The translations under genes were made by a program, and so were the position numbers. Positions 1 to 9,050 of a stretch of DNA of 64,000 nt are shown piece by piece. Numbering within the stretch: the first letter of the stretch is position 1; each line of letters starts with the position of its first letter. The stretch spans positions 1 through 64,000 of the forward strand of contig JACQAP010000028.1 of assembly GCA_016194905.1 (NCBI GenBank), read 5' to 3'. The stretch is from Betaproteobacteria bacterium (GTDB lineage Bacteria; Pseudomonadota; Gammaproteobacteria; Burkholderiales; JACQAP01). The notes below the pieces were generated by a model. The model did no database searches and was not told the DNA's origin. It worked only from the letters and a program-made list of their open reading frames with translations.

Positions 1-78
1 GGATTCGAGCCACTGCACGAAGAACCGGCCGAAGAAGAGCGTCTGCCCGGCGAAGCCGACGACGAGCCAGAGTTGAGC
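1..78 (-). CDS. Lipid A biosynthesis N-terminal (LAB_N) domain protein, 5' fragment
   Basis: The minus strand from position 72 to the window edge reads LWLVVGFAGQTLFFGRFF followed by VQWLES. This is the characteristic first helix of the LAB_N membrane family, small proteins usually found beside polyprenyl-phosphate glycosyltransferases. Only about 24 residues lie in the window. The frame is open from position 78, but an in-frame TAG lies at 81-79 and there is no ATG, GTG or TTG between that stop and the conserved residues. The expected N-terminus (a few residues beginning with Met) is missing exactly where a CCCCTAG repeat tract begins. Either the gene uses a non-standard start, or the repeat has removed or displaced the start codon. 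Family assignment rests on the motif only. Confidence 0.55.
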
Positions 79-94
79 CTAGCCCCTAGCCCCT
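76..94. repeat. CCCCTAG heptamer tract (single-arm foldback remnant)
   Basis: Two and a half copies of a CCCCTAG unit fill the whole space between the minus-strand LAB_N frame and the GTG start at 95. The same unit is repeated seven times at 42904-42955. No complementary GGGGCTAG arm is visible next to it, so this would be a half element or an arm whose partner was lost. It leaves no room for a ribosome binding site for the gene at 95. Confidence 0.6.
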
Positions 95-553
95 GTGAAG
101 TTCCTCGCCGACGCCCTGCAGTCGATCGCCGTTACCCTGTGGGTGGGCGGACTGTGGGCCATCGGCCTGATCGTGGCGCCTTTGTTGTTTCACGCACTGA
201 CCGACCGTTCCCAGGCCGGCATGCTGGCCGGGCAGGTTTTCACGACGATCACCTACATCGGGCTCGGCTGCGGCGCTTATTTGCTGCTGTTCAGGCTGGC
301 GCACTTCGGCGGCCAGGCTTTCAGGCAGTTGTTTTTCTGGTTGGCGCTGCTGATGATGGGGTTGGCCGCGGCGGGTCAATTCGGTGTGCAGCCGATCATG
401 GCCAGCCTGAAGCAGCAGGCCTTGCCTTCAGAAGTCATGCACAGCATTTTCCGCGATCGCTTTGCGGCCTGGCATGGCGTGTCGAGCGTGCTCTATCTGA
501 TCGAGTGTGCGCTCGGGCTTGTTATGGTTCTGCAGCACGGGCGCGGCCGATAA
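95..553 (+). CDS. DUF4149 family integral membrane protein
   Basis: A 152-residue protein with four predicted membrane helices (about residues 14-33, 50-72, 76-96 and 125-148). It begins with the LWVGGLWAIG and AP-LLFH motifs typical of DUF4149 proteins. This family commonly sits between greA and yhbY/rlmE in betaproteobacteria, which fits the position here. Function is unknown. The GTG at 95 is the only usable start, because an in-frame TAG lies at 80-82. No Shine-Dalgarno sequence precedes it, since the upstream bases are a CCCCTAG repeat. The gene is convergent with yhbY, separated by only 4 bp. Confidence 0.8.
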   Translation: MKFLADALQSIAVTLWVGGLWAIGLIVAPLLFHALTDRSQAGMLAGQVFTTITYIGLGCGAYLLLFRLAHFGGQAFRQLFFWLALLMMGLAAAGQFGVQPIMASLKQQALPSEVMHSIFRDRFAAWHGVSSVLYLIECALGLVMVLQHGRGR

Positions 554-557
554 TCCA

Positions 558-911
558 TCAGGCGCGGTTCTGGAAGCTGCGTTTGAGCGCTCGCGGCGGT
601 CTTCTCTTCGATCTTGGCTTGGGCTTCGACGGTGCGTCGGGCTTCGGCCTGTAAATGACCAGGATCTTGCCGATATGCTGAACCGGTGCTGCATTCAGGT
701 CTTCGCAGATCTGTTTCAGAATGTCCTCGCGCGCGTCGCGGTTGTCGCCCATGACCCGCACCTTGATGAGTTCGTGGGCGGTCAGGCTGCGGTCGATTTC
801 ACCGGCCACCGTCGGTGTCAGGCCGCCGCTCCCGACCAGCACGGTGGGTTCGAGGGCATGGGCGCGGGCTTTGAGCGCTCGGCGTTCGACAGGCGAGAGT
901 TGCAGCGACAC
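558..911 (-). CDS. yhbY: YhbY/CRS1 family RNA-binding protein
   Basis: A 117-residue protein of the CRM (CRS1/YhbY) fold, which binds RNA and is associated with pre-50S ribosomal particles in Escherichia coli. The family's hallmarks are present: LSPVERRALKARAHALEP near the start, the VLVGSGGLTP loop (GxxG-type), and HELIKVRVM. The last 25 residues form a Lys/Arg/Pro-rich tail. The start is a GTG at 911 preceded by AAGGAG with normal spacing. The longer minus-strand frame continuing to 1358 is overlapped by rlmE and is not used. It is divergent from rlmE with only 30 bp between starts, so the two promoters overlap each other or the coding regions. Confidence 0.92.
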   Translation of the reverse strand: MSLQLSPVERRALKARAHALEPTVLVGSGGLTPTVAGEIDRSLTAHELIKVRVMGDNRDAREDILKQICEDLNAAPVQHIGKILVIYRPKPDAPSKPKPRSKRRPPRALKRSFQNRA

Positions 912-941
912 GGGAATCTCCTTAAACAGGCATTTTAGGCA

Positions 942-1568
942 ATGGCGCGAACCAAGACCAGCAAGGCCTGGATGCACGAACATGTGACCGATGTATATGT
1001 GCGTCGCGCAAAGCAGGAAGGTTACCGTTCGCGCTCCGCCTACAAGCTGCTGGAAATTCTCGAGAAGGACAAGCTGGTGCGCTCCGGCATGACGGTTGTC
1101 GACCTGGGCGCAGCGCCCGGCGGCTGGTCGCAGGTGCTGGCGCCACTGGTGGGCGCGAAAGGACAGGTCATTGCGTTGGATATCCTGGAAATGGAACCGT
1201 TGCGTGGCGTGGTCCTGATTCGCGGCGATTTCTCGGACGAATCCACTTTGAAGCTTCTTGAGGAGCAGAGGGGCGATCGCTCCATAGATCTTGTGGTTTC
1301 CGACATGGCGCCCAATATCAGCGGGGTGGGACTCGTTGATCAGGCCCGTTCCATTCATCTGGCGGAGCTGGCACTCGAATTTGCCCGTGACCGGTTGAAA
1401 CCGGGCGGGGATCTGCTAGTCAAAGTTTTCCAGGGGGCGGGGCTGGACGAATTCCGCAGGCAGCTTACCGTCGCATTCGGCTCGGTCGCGGTACGCAAAC
1501 CGAAGGCATCGCGCGACCGGTCCAGCGAGTTTTATCTGTTGGCTCGCGGCAAGCGGCAGGGGAGTTGA
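942..1568 (+). CDS. rlmE: 23S rRNA 2'-O-ribose U2552 methyltransferase RlmE (FtsJ/RrmJ)
   Basis: This heat-shock-associated enzyme methylates the 2'-OH of U2552 in 23S rRNA using SAM and promotes a late step of 50S maturation. The 208-residue protein carries the SAM-binding motif [15 protein letters not shown] at 52-66. The K-D-K-E catalytic tetrad reads as K35, D121, K161 and E196, each exactly three residues before the E. coli RrmJ positions 38, 124, 164 and 199. The ATG at 942 gives the normal N-terminus. Its position directly before ftsH is the conserved rlmE-ftsH arrangement. Confidence 0.97.
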   Translation: MARTKTSKAWMHEHVTDVYVRRAKQEGYRSRSAYKLLEILEKDKLVRSGMTVVDLGAAPGGWSQVLAPLVGAKGQVIALDILEMEPLRGVVLIRGDFSDESTLKLLEEQRGDRSIDLVVSDMAPNISGVGLVDQARSIHLAELALEFARDRLKPGGDLLVKVFQGAGLDEFRRQLTVAFGSVAVRKPKASRDRSSEFYLLARGKRQGS

Positions 1569-1632
1569 TCCGCATCAGCGGGGCTGGACGCCGCGCAGAG
1601 TCCGGAATCGGTTTAGAATGGCCTCAATGATT

Positions 1633-1650
1633 GGCGGCTCGAGAGCCGCC
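1633..1650 (+). promoter_or_regulatory. GC-rich hairpin in the ftsH leader
   Basis: A perfect 8-bp inverted repeat (GGCGGCTC, 2-nt loop, GAGCCGCC) lies between rlmE and ftsH. It ends five bases before the AAGGAG ribosome binding site at 1656-1661. No T-run follows, so it is not a standard terminator. It could affect ftsH translation or transcript processing. A TTTAGAAT sequence at 1612-1619 just upstream resembles a -10 element, so ftsH may have its own promoter. Confidence 0.45.
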
Positions 1651-1666
1651 GTGGCAAGGAGAAACC

Positions 1667-3559
1667 TTGAATAATCTCATCAAGAACGTAGCGATCTGGC
1701 TGGTCATCGCGTTGGTGCTGATGACGGTCTTCAATCAATTCAGCGCGCGTCAGCAGCAGAACACCTCGATGGAGTACTCGCAGTTCATCGAAGAGGTGAA
1801 GCAGGGCAACATCGCCAAAGTCACGATCGAAGGCCGCGTGCTTAAAGGGGTGAAGAGCAACGGAGCCAAGTTCACTACTTATTCGCCGTCGGATCCGTGG
1901 TTGGTATCGGACCTGCTGAAAGCCGGCGTCATCATCGAGGCCAAGCCCGAGGAAGAGCCGTCGCTGCTGATGAACATATTCGTCTCCTGGTTCCCGATGC
2001 TGTTGCTGATCGGTGTGTGGATATTTTTCATGCGCCAGATGCAGGGCGGCGGGCGCGGCGGCGCGTTTTCGTTCGGCAAGAGCCGCGCGCGCATGCTCGA
2101 CGAATCCACCAATCCGGTCACGTTTGCGGACGTCGCCGGATGCGAGGAGGCCAAGGAGGAAGTTTCCGAACTGGTCGACTTCCTGCGCGACCCGAGCAAG
2201 TTCCAGAAGCTCGGCGGGCGCATTCCTCGCGGCGTGTTGATGGTCGGCTCTCCCGGCACCGGCAAGACGCTGCTGGCGCGCGCCATCGCCGGCGAAGCCA
2301 AGGTGCCGTTCTTTTCGATTTCGGGTTCCGATTTCGTCGAGATGTTCGTCGGCGTGGGCGCGGCCCGCGTGCGCGACATGTTCGAGCAGGCCAAGAAGCA
2401 CGCGCCCTGCATCGTGTTCATCGATGAAATCGACGCGGTCGGCCGCCAGCGCGGCGCCGGCCTGGGCGGCGGCAACGACGAACGCGAGCAGACGCTGAAC
2501 CAGTTGCTGGTGGAAATGGACGGATTCGAAACCGGCGTCGGCGTGATCGTGATCGCCGCGACCAACCGGCCGGACGTACTCGATCCGGCGCTGCTGCGTC
2601 CGGGACGTTTCGACCGCCAGGTTGTCGTGCCGCTGCCCGACATCCGCGGCCGCGAACAGATCCTCATGGTGCACATGCGCAAGGTTCCGGTCGCCCCCGA
2701 TGTGCGCCCCGACATCCTCGCCCGCGGCACACCCGGATTTTCCGGCGCCGATCTTGCCAACCTGGTGAATGAAGCGGCGCTGTTTGCCGCGCGCGGCAAC
2801 AAGCGCCTGGTTGACATGGACGATTTCGAGCGCGCCAAGGACAAGATCATGATGGGCGCGGAACGCAAGTCCATGGTGATGCCGGAGCATGAGCGCCGCA
2901 ATACCGCGTATCACGAGTCCGGCCATGCGGTCGTTGCCCGGTTGTTACCGCGAACCGATCCAGTGCACAAAGTCACCATCATTCCGCGCGGGCGCGCACT
3001 GGGCGTGACCATGCAGCTCCCGCAGGAAGACCGCTACAGCATGGATCGCGAGCAGATCCTGCAGAACATCGCCGTGCTGTTCGGCGGGCGCATCGCCGAA
3101 GAAGTGTTCATGAAGCAGATGACCACCGGGGCATCAAACGACTTCGAGCGTGCCACTGAAATGGCGCGTCGCATGGTGACCCAGTGGGGCATGAGCGATC
3201 ATCTCGGTCCGATGGTGTACGGCGAAAACGAGGGCGAAGTCTTCCTCGGCCGCTCGATCACCACGCACAAGAACGTTTCCGAAGCCACCATGCAACAGGT
3301 CGACGCGGAGATCCGGCGCATCATCGACGGGCAATACGCGCTTGCGCGCAAGCTCATCGAAGACAACAGCGACAAGGTCGAAGCCATGGCCAAAGCGCTG
3401 ATGGAATGGGAAACCATCGATGCCGACCAGGTCAACGACATCATGGAAGGCCGTCCGCCGCGTCCGCCCAAGCCACCGGCCAACCCGCAGACTCCGCCGC
3501 CGTCGCAAGGCAGTGCCACGGCGCCCGCAGTTACGACTACGCCGGCCCGGGAAGCGTAA
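1667..3559 (+). CDS. ftsH: ATP-dependent zinc metalloprotease FtsH
   Basis: Membrane-anchored AAA+ protease that degrades misfolded membrane proteins and regulators such as LpxC and sigma-32. The 630-residue protein has an N-terminal helix ([19 protein letters not shown]), a second helix around 105-125, then the AAA domain. Walker A is GSPGTGKT at 194-201, followed by Walker B (IVFIDEID) and the SRH segment ending GRFDR. The zinc site HESGH is at 416-420. The start is a TTG at 1667, chosen because AAGGAG lies 5 bp upstream and the protein then begins MNNLIKN as in relatives. The alternative upstream start adds 12 unsupported residues. The C-terminus is Pro-rich ([14 protein letters not shown]), as in other betaproteobacterial FtsH. 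Confidence 0.97.
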   Translation: MNNLIKNVAIWLVIALVLMTVFNQFSARQQQNTSMEYSQFIEEVKQGNIAKVTIEGRVLKGVKSNGAKFTTYSPSDPWLVSDLLKAGVIIEAKPEEEPSLLMNIFVSWFPMLLLIGVWIFFMRQMQGGGRGGAFSFGKSRARMLDESTNPVTFADVAGCEEAKEEVSELVDFLRDPSKFQKLGGRIPRGVLMVGSPGTGKTLLARAIAGEAKVPFFSISGSDFVEMFVGVGAARVRDMFEQAKKHAPCIVFIDEIDAVGRQRGAGLGGGNDEREQTLNQLLVEMDGFETGVGVIVIAATNRPDVLDPALLRPGRFDRQVVVPLPDIRGREQILMVHMRKVPVAPDVRPDILARGTPGFSGADLANLVNEAALFAARGNKRLVDMDDFERAKDKIMMGAERKSMVMPEHERRNTAYHESGHAVVARLLPRTDPVHKVTIIPRGRALGVTMQLPQEDRYSMDREQILQNIAVLFGGRIAEEVFMKQMTTGASNDFERATEMARRMVTQWGMSDHLGPMVYGENEGEVFLGRSITTHKNVSEATMQQVDAEIRRIIDGQYALARKLIEDNSDKVEAMAKALMEWETIDADQVNDIMEGRPPRPPKPPANPQTPPPSQGSATAPAVTTTPAREA

Positions 3560-3566
3560 CAACCCC

Positions 3567-3694
3567 GTGAGGGGTCAGGGGTGAGGGGTCAAGACCTCAC
3601 CCTTTTCGTTTTTTGAGCACACGTTTGAACATCGACAACCCTCGCTCAATGGTCAGCGGTGCCGAGATGGCATTTCCTCACCCTTCACTCCTTA
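3567..3694 (+). repeat. GTGAGGG-type foldback element between ftsH and folP
   Basis: Directly after the ftsH stop come heptamer units GTGAGGG, GTCAGGG, GTGAGGG and GTCAAGA (3567-3594). A complementary CCTCACCC arm follows at 3594-3603 and another copy of this arm type (CCTCACCC/TTCACTCC) at 3675-3692. The first two arms form a hairpin of about 10 bp with a two-base bulge, followed by TTTTCGTTTTTT, so it may act as an attenuator between ftsH and folP. The element supplies spurious upstream starts for folP. Confidence 0.65.
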
Positions 3695-3714
3695 TGGTCG
3701 AAGGCCGGTATCCC

Positions 3715-4569
3715 GTGGACACTCCTCGCGCCGTTCTGAAGCTCGGCCGTTTCGCGCTGTCGCTCGAACGCCCGCTCATCATGGGCATCGTCAACATCAC
3801 ACCGGATTCGTTTTCCGACGGCGGAAGGTTTTTCGATACCAGCCGGGCGGTGGAGCACGCCAGGCAACTGGTCGAAGAGGGAGCGGATATCCTCGACATC
3901 GGCGGCGAATCGTCGAGGCCTGGCGCGCAGCCTGTCGACGTCGATGAAGAACTACGGCGCGTGCTGCCTGTACTGGACAAGTTTGTCGAATTGCCGGTAC
4001 CGGTGTCCGTCGATACCTGCAAGCCCGAAGTGATGCGCCGCGCGATTGCTGCGGGCGCTGCGATGATCAACGACATCTTCGCCCTGCGAGCGCAGGGCGC
4101 GCTGGATGCGGTGGCCGATTCGCCGGTCGCGGTCTGCCTGATGCACATGCAGGGCGAGCCGCGCAGCATGCAGCGTTCGCCGCTTTACCGCGATGTGGTT
4201 GGCGAAGTGGAAGCGTTTCTGGTCGAACGGGCTGCCACTGCTGTTGCCTCCGGCATCGGGCACGATCGCATCGTGCTGGATCCGGGCTTCGGCTTCGGCA
4301 AGACGCCGCAGCACAATCTCGAACTGATACGCGCGCTACCCAGGTTGCGCGAGGCCGGGTTTCCGCTGCTCGCCGGCCTGTCGCGCAAAGCGCTATTCGG
4401 TAAAATCGTCGGACGCGTGGCGGCGGAACGTGTACACGCCAGCGCGGCCGGCGCACTGCTGGCGGCGCAACGCGGAGCGTCGATTGTTCGCGTGCATGAC
4501 GTGGCCGCGACCCGCGATTGCCTGCTGGTATTACGTGCGATAGACGACACTACGTTTTCATTCTCATGA
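3715..4569 (+). CDS. folP: Dihydropteroate synthase
   Basis: Condenses 6-hydroxymethyl-dihydropterin diphosphate with p-aminobenzoate in folate synthesis. Both signatures of the TIM-barrel family are present: [19 protein letters not shown] (first DHPS signature) and [14 protein letters not shown] (second). DPGFGFGK occurs later. The GTG at 3715 gives a 284-residue protein beginning [13 protein letters not shown], the usual length, with AAGG about ten bases upstream. Starts further up (3613, 3649, 3667, 3694) all lie inside the repeat element and would add repeat-encoded residues, so I reject them, though start choice is not certain. It overlaps glmM by 4 bp (ATGA), so the two are translationally coupled. 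Confidence 0.93.
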   Translation: MDTPRAVLKLGRFALSLERPLIMGIVNITPDSFSDGGRFFDTSRAVEHARQLVEEGADILDIGGESSRPGAQPVDVDEELRRVLPVLDKFVELPVPVSVDTCKPEVMRRAIAAGAAMINDIFALRAQGALDAVADSPVAVCLMHMQGEPRSMQRSPLYRDVVGEVEAFLVERAATAVASGIGHDRIVLDPGFGFGKTPQHNLELIRALPRLREAGFPLLAGLSRKALFGKIVGRVAAERVHASAAGALLAAQRGASIVRVHDVAATRDCLLVLRAIDDTTFSFS

Positions 4570-5930
4570 AAAAAATCAGAAAATATTTCGGTACTGACGG
4601 CGTGCGCGGGCGCGTCGGCGAATCGCCGATCACGCCCGATTTCGTGATGCGCCTCGGTCACGCCGCCGGCAAGGTGCTCGCCGCCGGACAGGATCTGCCG
4701 CCCGGCGAGCATGCCTCGGTGCTGATCGGCAAGGACACGCGCATTTCCGGCTACATGCTGGAGTCCGCGTTGCAGGCGGGTTTGTCCGCGGCGGGGGTGG
4801 ACATTTATCTCGCCGGGCCGATGCCCACACCCGCGGTCGCCTATCTTACGCGGGCGCTGCGCCTGCGGGCGGGCATCGTCATCTCCGCTTCCCACAATCC
4901 GTTCGAAGACAACGGCATCAAATTCTTCTCGGCGGATGGCAACAAGTTGCCGGACGCGGTCGAGCACGCTATCGAAGCGCGGCTCGATCAGCCGCTCGAG
5001 ATCATGCCCTCGGCGCAACTGGGCAAGGCGCGCCGGCTGAACGACGCTGCCGGACGCTACATCGAGTTCTGCAAGAGCACCTTCCCCAACAATCTCGACC
5101 TGCACGGACTCAGACTGGTGGTGGATTGCGCACACGGCGCGACCTACCACATCGCTACGCACGTGTTTCACGAACTGGGCGCAGAGGTTATTTCCATCGG
5201 CGTGCAGCCGGACGGAATCAACATCAACCGCGATGGCGGCGCGACGCATCCGCAGGCGCTGGCGAAGGCGGTGAAAGCGCATCGCGCGCACCTGGGCGTG
5301 GCATTCGACGGCGATGGTGACCGCCTGACGATGGCGGACCAGGACGGCAAACTCTATGACGGCGACCAGCTGTTGTTCGTCATCGCGCAATTCCGCAAGA
5401 AGCACAAGATCCTGAACGGCGGTGTGGTCGGCACGCTGATGACCAACCTGGGCATGGAACAGGCGCTTGCGGACAACGGGATTCCGTTTGCACGGGCGGG
5501 CGTAGGCGACCGCTATGTCCTGGAAAAGCTGGTCGAGAAAGGCTGGCAGCTCGGCGGCGAGAACTCGGGCCACATCATCTGCCTCGACAAACATACGACC
5601 GGCGACGGCATCATTTCGGCATTGCAGGTGCTGCATGCGTTAAAGGCCGAAGGCCGGGGACTCGAGCAGCTGTGCGGCGGCATGCGTCTCTACCCGCAGG
5701 TGCTGGTCAACGTGAAAACCAAGAAAGGCTTCGACTTCGAAGTCGACGACAAGGTCGGTGTCGCGCTCAAGGCGACGCAGGTCAGGCTTGGAGACAAGGG
5801 CCGGGTATTGCTGCGCGCGTCCGGCACCGAGCCGGTCATCCGGGTCATGGTCGAGGGGGAGGGTCACGTTTTCATTTCCGAACTGGCGGAATCGCTGGCG
5901 CACACCATTCGTCAGCAAACCCGCGGCTGA
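4566..5930 (+). CDS. glmM: Phosphoglucosamine mutase
   Basis: Converts glucosamine-6-phosphate to glucosamine-1-phosphate for UDP-GlcNAc, peptidoglycan and LPS synthesis. The 454-residue protein begins [15 protein letters not shown], the standard GlmM N-terminus. The phosphorylated catalytic serine lies in [16 protein letters not shown] (Ser109 here). The metal-binding loop is DGDGDR, the sugar-binding loop is GGENSGH, and the phosphate-binding loop is [12 protein letters not shown]. The start is the ATG at 4566 overlapping the folP stop. The folP-glmM pair is conserved across proteobacteria. Confidence 0.96.
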   Translation: MKKIRKYFGTDGVRGRVGESPITPDFVMRLGHAAGKVLAAGQDLPPGEHASVLIGKDTRISGYMLESALQAGLSAAGVDIYLAGPMPTPAVAYLTRALRLRAGIVISASHNPFEDNGIKFFSADGNKLPDAVEHAIEARLDQPLEIMPSAQLGKARRLNDAAGRYIEFCKSTFPNNLDLHGLRLVVDCAHGATYHIATHVFHELGAEVISIGVQPDGININRDGGATHPQALAKAVKAHRAHLGVAFDGDGDRLTMADQDGKLYDGDQLLFVIAQFRKKHKILNGGVVGTLMTNLGMEQALADNGIPFARAGVGDRYVLEKLVEKGWQLGGENSGHIICLDKHTTGDGIISALQVLHALKAEGRGLEQLCGGMRLYPQVLVNVKTKKGFDFEVDDKVGVALKATQVRLGDKGRVLLRASGTEPVIRVMVEGEGHVFISELAESLAHTIRQQTRG

Positions 5931-5980
5931 GGCCGCGTGAGGCGCGGCTTGGCCGGCGTAAGGGAAGCGGTGCAATCAAA

Positions 5981-5998
5981 CTGTCACATTGCATCCAT
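5981..5998 (+). promoter_or_regulatory. Candidate Pho box upstream of pstS
   Basis: The sequence CTGTCACATTGCATCCAT has one strong match to the PhoB half-site CTGTCAT, then a 4-bp gap and a weaker second half-site (CATCCAT). A preceding TGCAATC could be a further weak half-site. A CATAAAAT sequence right after it (5996-6003) could serve as the -10 of a PhoB-dependent promoter. The site lies 50 bp before the pstS start, where PhoB regulation is expected from knowledge of the family. Confidence 0.5.
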
Positions 5999-6047
5999 AA
6001 AATCGCGCCGTTCGGATTCAAACCCCTTATCGAAGGAGATCGACCTC

Positions 6048-7055
6048 ATGTTCAAAGCTTCCCGCATCGTACTTGCAGCCACGGCGGCTGTATTCGCGAG
6101 CACCTTGTGCATCGTTGCGCCTGTGGTGCATGCACAACTGGTAAAAATTGACGGTTCCAGCACGGTGTTTCCGATTACGGAAGCCATGGCCGAAGATTTC
6201 CAGAAGTCCACGAAAGGCAAGGTAAAAGTCACGGTGGGAATTTCCGGCACTGGCGGCGGCTTCAAGAAATTCTGCCGCGGCGAGACCGACATTTCCGATG
6301 CTTCCCGCCCGATCCTGAAAAAGGAAATGGACGATTGCAAGGCGGCAGGCGTGCAGTACATCGAGCTGCCGGTCGCCTATGACGCCCTGACCGTCGTGAT
6401 TCATCCCGACAACAAGTGGGCGCAGACGCTGACAGTCGCCGAGCTCAGGAAGATGTGGGAGCCGGGCGCGCAGGGCAAGGTGAAGACCTGGAAGCAGGTG
6501 AATCCCGCATGGCCGGATCAGCCGTTGAAGTTGTTCGGCCCCGGGGCGGACTCCGGTACCTTCGACTATTTCACCGAGGCGGTCAGCGGCAAGGCCAAGT
6601 CCAGCCGCGGTGACTTTACCGCATCGGAAGACGATAACGTCCTGGTGCAGGGCGTATCCCGCGACGTCAACGCGCTGGGCTATTTCGGATTCGCCTACTA
6701 CGTCGAAAACAAGGATAAGCTCCGGGCCGCCAGGATTGCGGACAAGGCTGGTCAGGGGGTCGAACCCTCGTTCGAAACGGTCATCAACGGCACTTACCAG
6801 CCACTGGCCCGTCCGATCTTCATTTACATCAATGCCAAGTCGCTGGAACGGCCGGAAGTGAAGGAATTCGTCGAGTTCTACATGAAGAGCGCCGAAGTAC
6901 TGGTACGCGAGGTCAAGTACGTGCCGCTGCCGGCCAAGGCCTACGCCTATAACATCGAACATGCCAACAAGAAGGTGCTCGGCACTAAATTCGGCGGCGA
7001 GAACAAGGTCGGTCTTACAATAGAACAGTTGATGCAGCTCGAAGCCAAGCTGTAA
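6048..7055 (+). CDS. pstS: Phosphate ABC transporter, periplasmic substrate-binding protein PstS
   Basis: Captures inorganic phosphate in the periplasm for the PstCAB transporter. A 335-residue precursor with a typical signal peptide (residues 1-30, ending PVVHAQ) and the PstS N-terminal motif [19 protein letters not shown]. Phosphate-binding loops SGTGGGF and [10 protein letters not shown] are visible. AAGGAG at 6033-6038 selects the ATG at 6048; the longer frame from 5937 has no support. It is the first gene of pstSCAB and is probably PhoB-controlled through the site at 5981. Confidence 0.95.
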   Translation: MFKASRIVLAATAAVFASTLCIVAPVVHAQLVKIDGSSTVFPITEAMAEDFQKSTKGKVKVTVGISGTGGGFKKFCRGETDISDASRPILKKEMDDCKAAGVQYIELPVAYDALTVVIHPDNKWAQTLTVAELRKMWEPGAQGKVKTWKQVNPAWPDQPLKLFGPGADSGTFDYFTEAVSGKAKSSRGDFTASEDDNVLVQGVSRDVNALGYFGFAYYVENKDKLRAARIADKAGQGVEPSFETVINGTYQPLARPIFIYINAKSLERPEVKEFVEFYMKSAEVLVREVKYVPLPAKAYAYNIEHANKKVLGTKFGGENKVGLTIEQLMQLEAKL

Positions 7056-7074
7056 GTCGTCCCGATTCCGGAGC

Positions 7075-7105
7075 AACAGGAGGGGCATTGCCCCTCCTGT
7101 TTTTT
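7075..7105 (+). terminator. Rho-independent terminator/attenuator between pstS and pstC
   Basis: A perfect 12-bp stem (AACAGGAGGGGC with GCCCCTCCTGTT, loop ATT) is followed by a run of T. It lies 20 bp after the pstS stop and 58 bp before pstC. It should terminate most transcripts after pstS, so the binding protein would be made in excess over the membrane complex, a common pattern in ABC importers. Confidence 0.9.
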
Positions 7106-7162
7106 GCCCGGGCTGCGGGTGTCGCGAGAAATCTGTAATATATTTTCCTCGGTCCCGAACCG

Positions 7163-8116
7163 ATGAGTTCCGTCGCAAATACCCAACCACTGAATACCCT
7201 GGTGGACCACACAATCAGCGCGCGGCTCGCGAAGAAGAAAACCCGGCATGTTCGCGAGCGGTTAATCGAAGGCGTGCTGTTCCTGGCGGCATCGGTTTCG
7301 GTCGCCATCACCGTCGGCATCGTGGTCATCCTGGTGACCGAGTCCTACCAGTTCTTCCAGCACATCTCGCTGGTCGATTTTCTCACCGACAACCAGTGGA
7401 CGCCGCTGTTCGACGACGCCCATTACGGCATCATGGTGCTGCTGTCGGGCACGGTGGTTAGCTCGTTCGTGGCGCTGGCCGTGGCAATACCGCTCGGCAC
7501 CATGATCGCCATTTACCTGTCGGAATTTGCGCCCTTCGCGGTGCGCGAAATCGCCAAGCCGTTTCTCGAATTGCTGGGCGGCGTGCCCACCATCGTTTAT
7601 GGATATTTCGCTCTGCTGTACGTGAATCCGGCGCTGCAATTCTTCTTTCCCGGGCTGCCCGGCTTCAATCTTCTGTCTGCGGGACTGGTCATGGGCATCA
7701 TGATCATTCCCTACGTCAGTTCGGTTTCCGAGGACGCGATGCGCTCGGTGCCGATGGCGATGCGCGAAGGTTCCTATGCAATGGGCGCGACGCGCTTCCA
7801 GACTGCGGTTCGTGTCGTCACACCCGCCGCTTTCTCCGGCATTGCCGCGGCTTACATCCTCGGCATATCGCGCGCAGTCGGAGAAACCATGATTGTCGCG
7901 GTGGCCGCCGGCATGCAGCCCAACCTGACCTGGAATCCCGCGGAACCGGCGGCAACCATCACCGCTTATATCGTGCAGGTCGCGCTGGGCGATCTGCCGC
8001 ACGGCAGCATCGGCTACCAGACGATATTCGCAGCAGGCCTGACCCTGATGTTGCTGACGCTGTTCTTCAACGTCGTCGGCCACTTTATGAAGCGTCGCTA
8101 CCGGCAGGCGTACTGA
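7163..8116 (+). CDS. pstC: Phosphate ABC transporter permease PstC
   Basis: One of two inner-membrane subunits of the PstSCAB phosphate importer. The 317-residue protein has about six membrane helices after a charged 35-residue N-terminus. The permease EAA-type loop is seen as MREGSYAMGATRFQTAVRVV, and ELLGGVPTIVYGYFALLY is typical of PstC. No strong ribosome binding site precedes the ATG at 7163. It is followed one base later by pstA. Confidence 0.94.
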   Translation: MSSVANTQPLNTLVDHTISARLAKKKTRHVRERLIEGVLFLAASVSVAITVGIVVILVTESYQFFQHISLVDFLTDNQWTPLFDDAHYGIMVLLSGTVVSSFVALAVAIPLGTMIAIYLSEFAPFAVREIAKPFLELLGGVPTIVYGYFALLYVNPALQFFFPGLPGFNLLSAGLVMGIMIIPYVSSVSEDAMRSVPMAMREGSYAMGATRFQTAVRVVTPAAFSGIAAAYILGISRAVGETMIVAVAAGMQPNLTWNPAEPAATITAYIVQVALGDLPHGSIGYQTIFAAGLTLMLLTLFFNVVGHFMKRRYRQAY

Positions 8117-8117
8117 C

Positions 8118-9041
8118 ATGGCCGATATGACCGTCGCGGAAATCCGGGCGCTCATCACCAAGCACAAGCGCTGGGACCTGATATTCGCGACCGTGGGTGT
8201 GCTTGCATTGATGGTGGGCGTGCTGACGTTCGTTGCGCTGTTCGCCGGCATGGTGATGGACGGCGCGCACCGGCTGTCCTGGGATTTCTTCGTCAATTTC
8301 CCTTCCCGCCGCGCGGAGAACGCGGGCATCCTGTCGGCCTGGGCCGGCAGTACGCTGGTGATGCTGGTGACCGCCGTCACCGCCATCCCGGTAGGCGTGG
8401 CGGGCGCGGTTTACCTTGAAGAGTACGCGCCGAAGAACTGGATGACGGACATCATCGAGATCAACGTGACCAATCTCGCCGGCGTGCCTTCGATCATTTA
8501 CGGCCTGCTGGCATTGGGCCTGTTCGTTTACAAGTTCGGTTTTGGCCAGAGCATTTTGTCCGCCGGGCTGACACTGGCGTTGTTGATCCTGCCGGTGGTG
8601 ATCGTTGCTACTCGCGAGGCGATCCGTTCGATTCCCGGGGTGATCCGCGAAGGGGCTTATGCGCTCGGCGCCACCAAATGGCAGACCACCGCAGACCACA
8701 TTCTTCCGTACTCTGTTCCGGGTATCCTCACCGGCGTGATCATCGGCCTGGCGCGCGCAATCGGCGAGACTGCGCCGATCATCACCATCGGCGCGCTGAC
8801 CTTCATCGCGTTTCTTCCGCCGGCCCCTTTTACCGGCGATCCGTCGGCCGGACCGTTCGACTGGCTGTTCGCGCCGTTCACCGTGATGCCGATCCAGATG
8901 TTCAACTGGACTTCGCGACCGGAAGCGGCCTTCCATCAGAATGCCGCCGCTGCGGGCCTGGTGCTGGTGGTGATGACGCTGTCGATGAATGCACTGGCGA
9001 TCTACATCCGCTACCGACTGAGAAAAAACATCAAGTGGTGA
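8118..9041 (+). CDS. pstA: Phosphate ABC transporter permease PstA
   Basis: Second membrane subunit of PstSCAB, 307 residues with about six helices. Family motifs include NLAGVPSIIYGLLALGLFV, the EAA loop IREGAYALGATKWQTT, and RAIGETAPIITIGAL. The start is the ATG at 8118, one base after the pstC stop, so translation is coupled. The pstB start follows after 9 bp. Confidence 0.95.
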   Translation: MADMTVAEIRALITKHKRWDLIFATVGVLALMVGVLTFVALFAGMVMDGAHRLSWDFFVNFPSRRAENAGILSAWAGSTLVMLVTAVTAIPVGVAGAVYLEEYAPKNWMTDIIEINVTNLAGVPSIIYGLLALGLFVYKFGFGQSILSAGLTLALLILPVVIVATREAIRSIPGVIREGAYALGATKWQTTADHILPYSVPGILTGVIIGLARAIGETAPIITIGALTFIAFLPPAPFTGDPSAGPFDWLFAPFTVMPIQMFNWTSRPEAAFHQNAAAAGLVLVVMTLSMNALAIYIRYRLRKNIKW

Positions 9042-9050
9042 GAATCCAGA

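Noticed and set aside
73-654. Long plus-strand open frame overlapping the DUF4149 gene
   Set aside because: It lies in another frame of a recognisable membrane protein, has an Arg-rich composition typical of a shadow frame, and starts inside the repeat.
1613-2926. 437-codon minus-strand open frame opposite ftsH
   Set aside because: His/Asp/Arg-rich shadow of a high-GC gene with no family resemblance; ftsH on the plus strand is certain.
3613-3714. Upstream N-terminal extension of folP
   Set aside because: The extra residues are encoded by the GTGAGGG foldback element and are not part of the DHPS family; the GTG at 3715 gives normal length.
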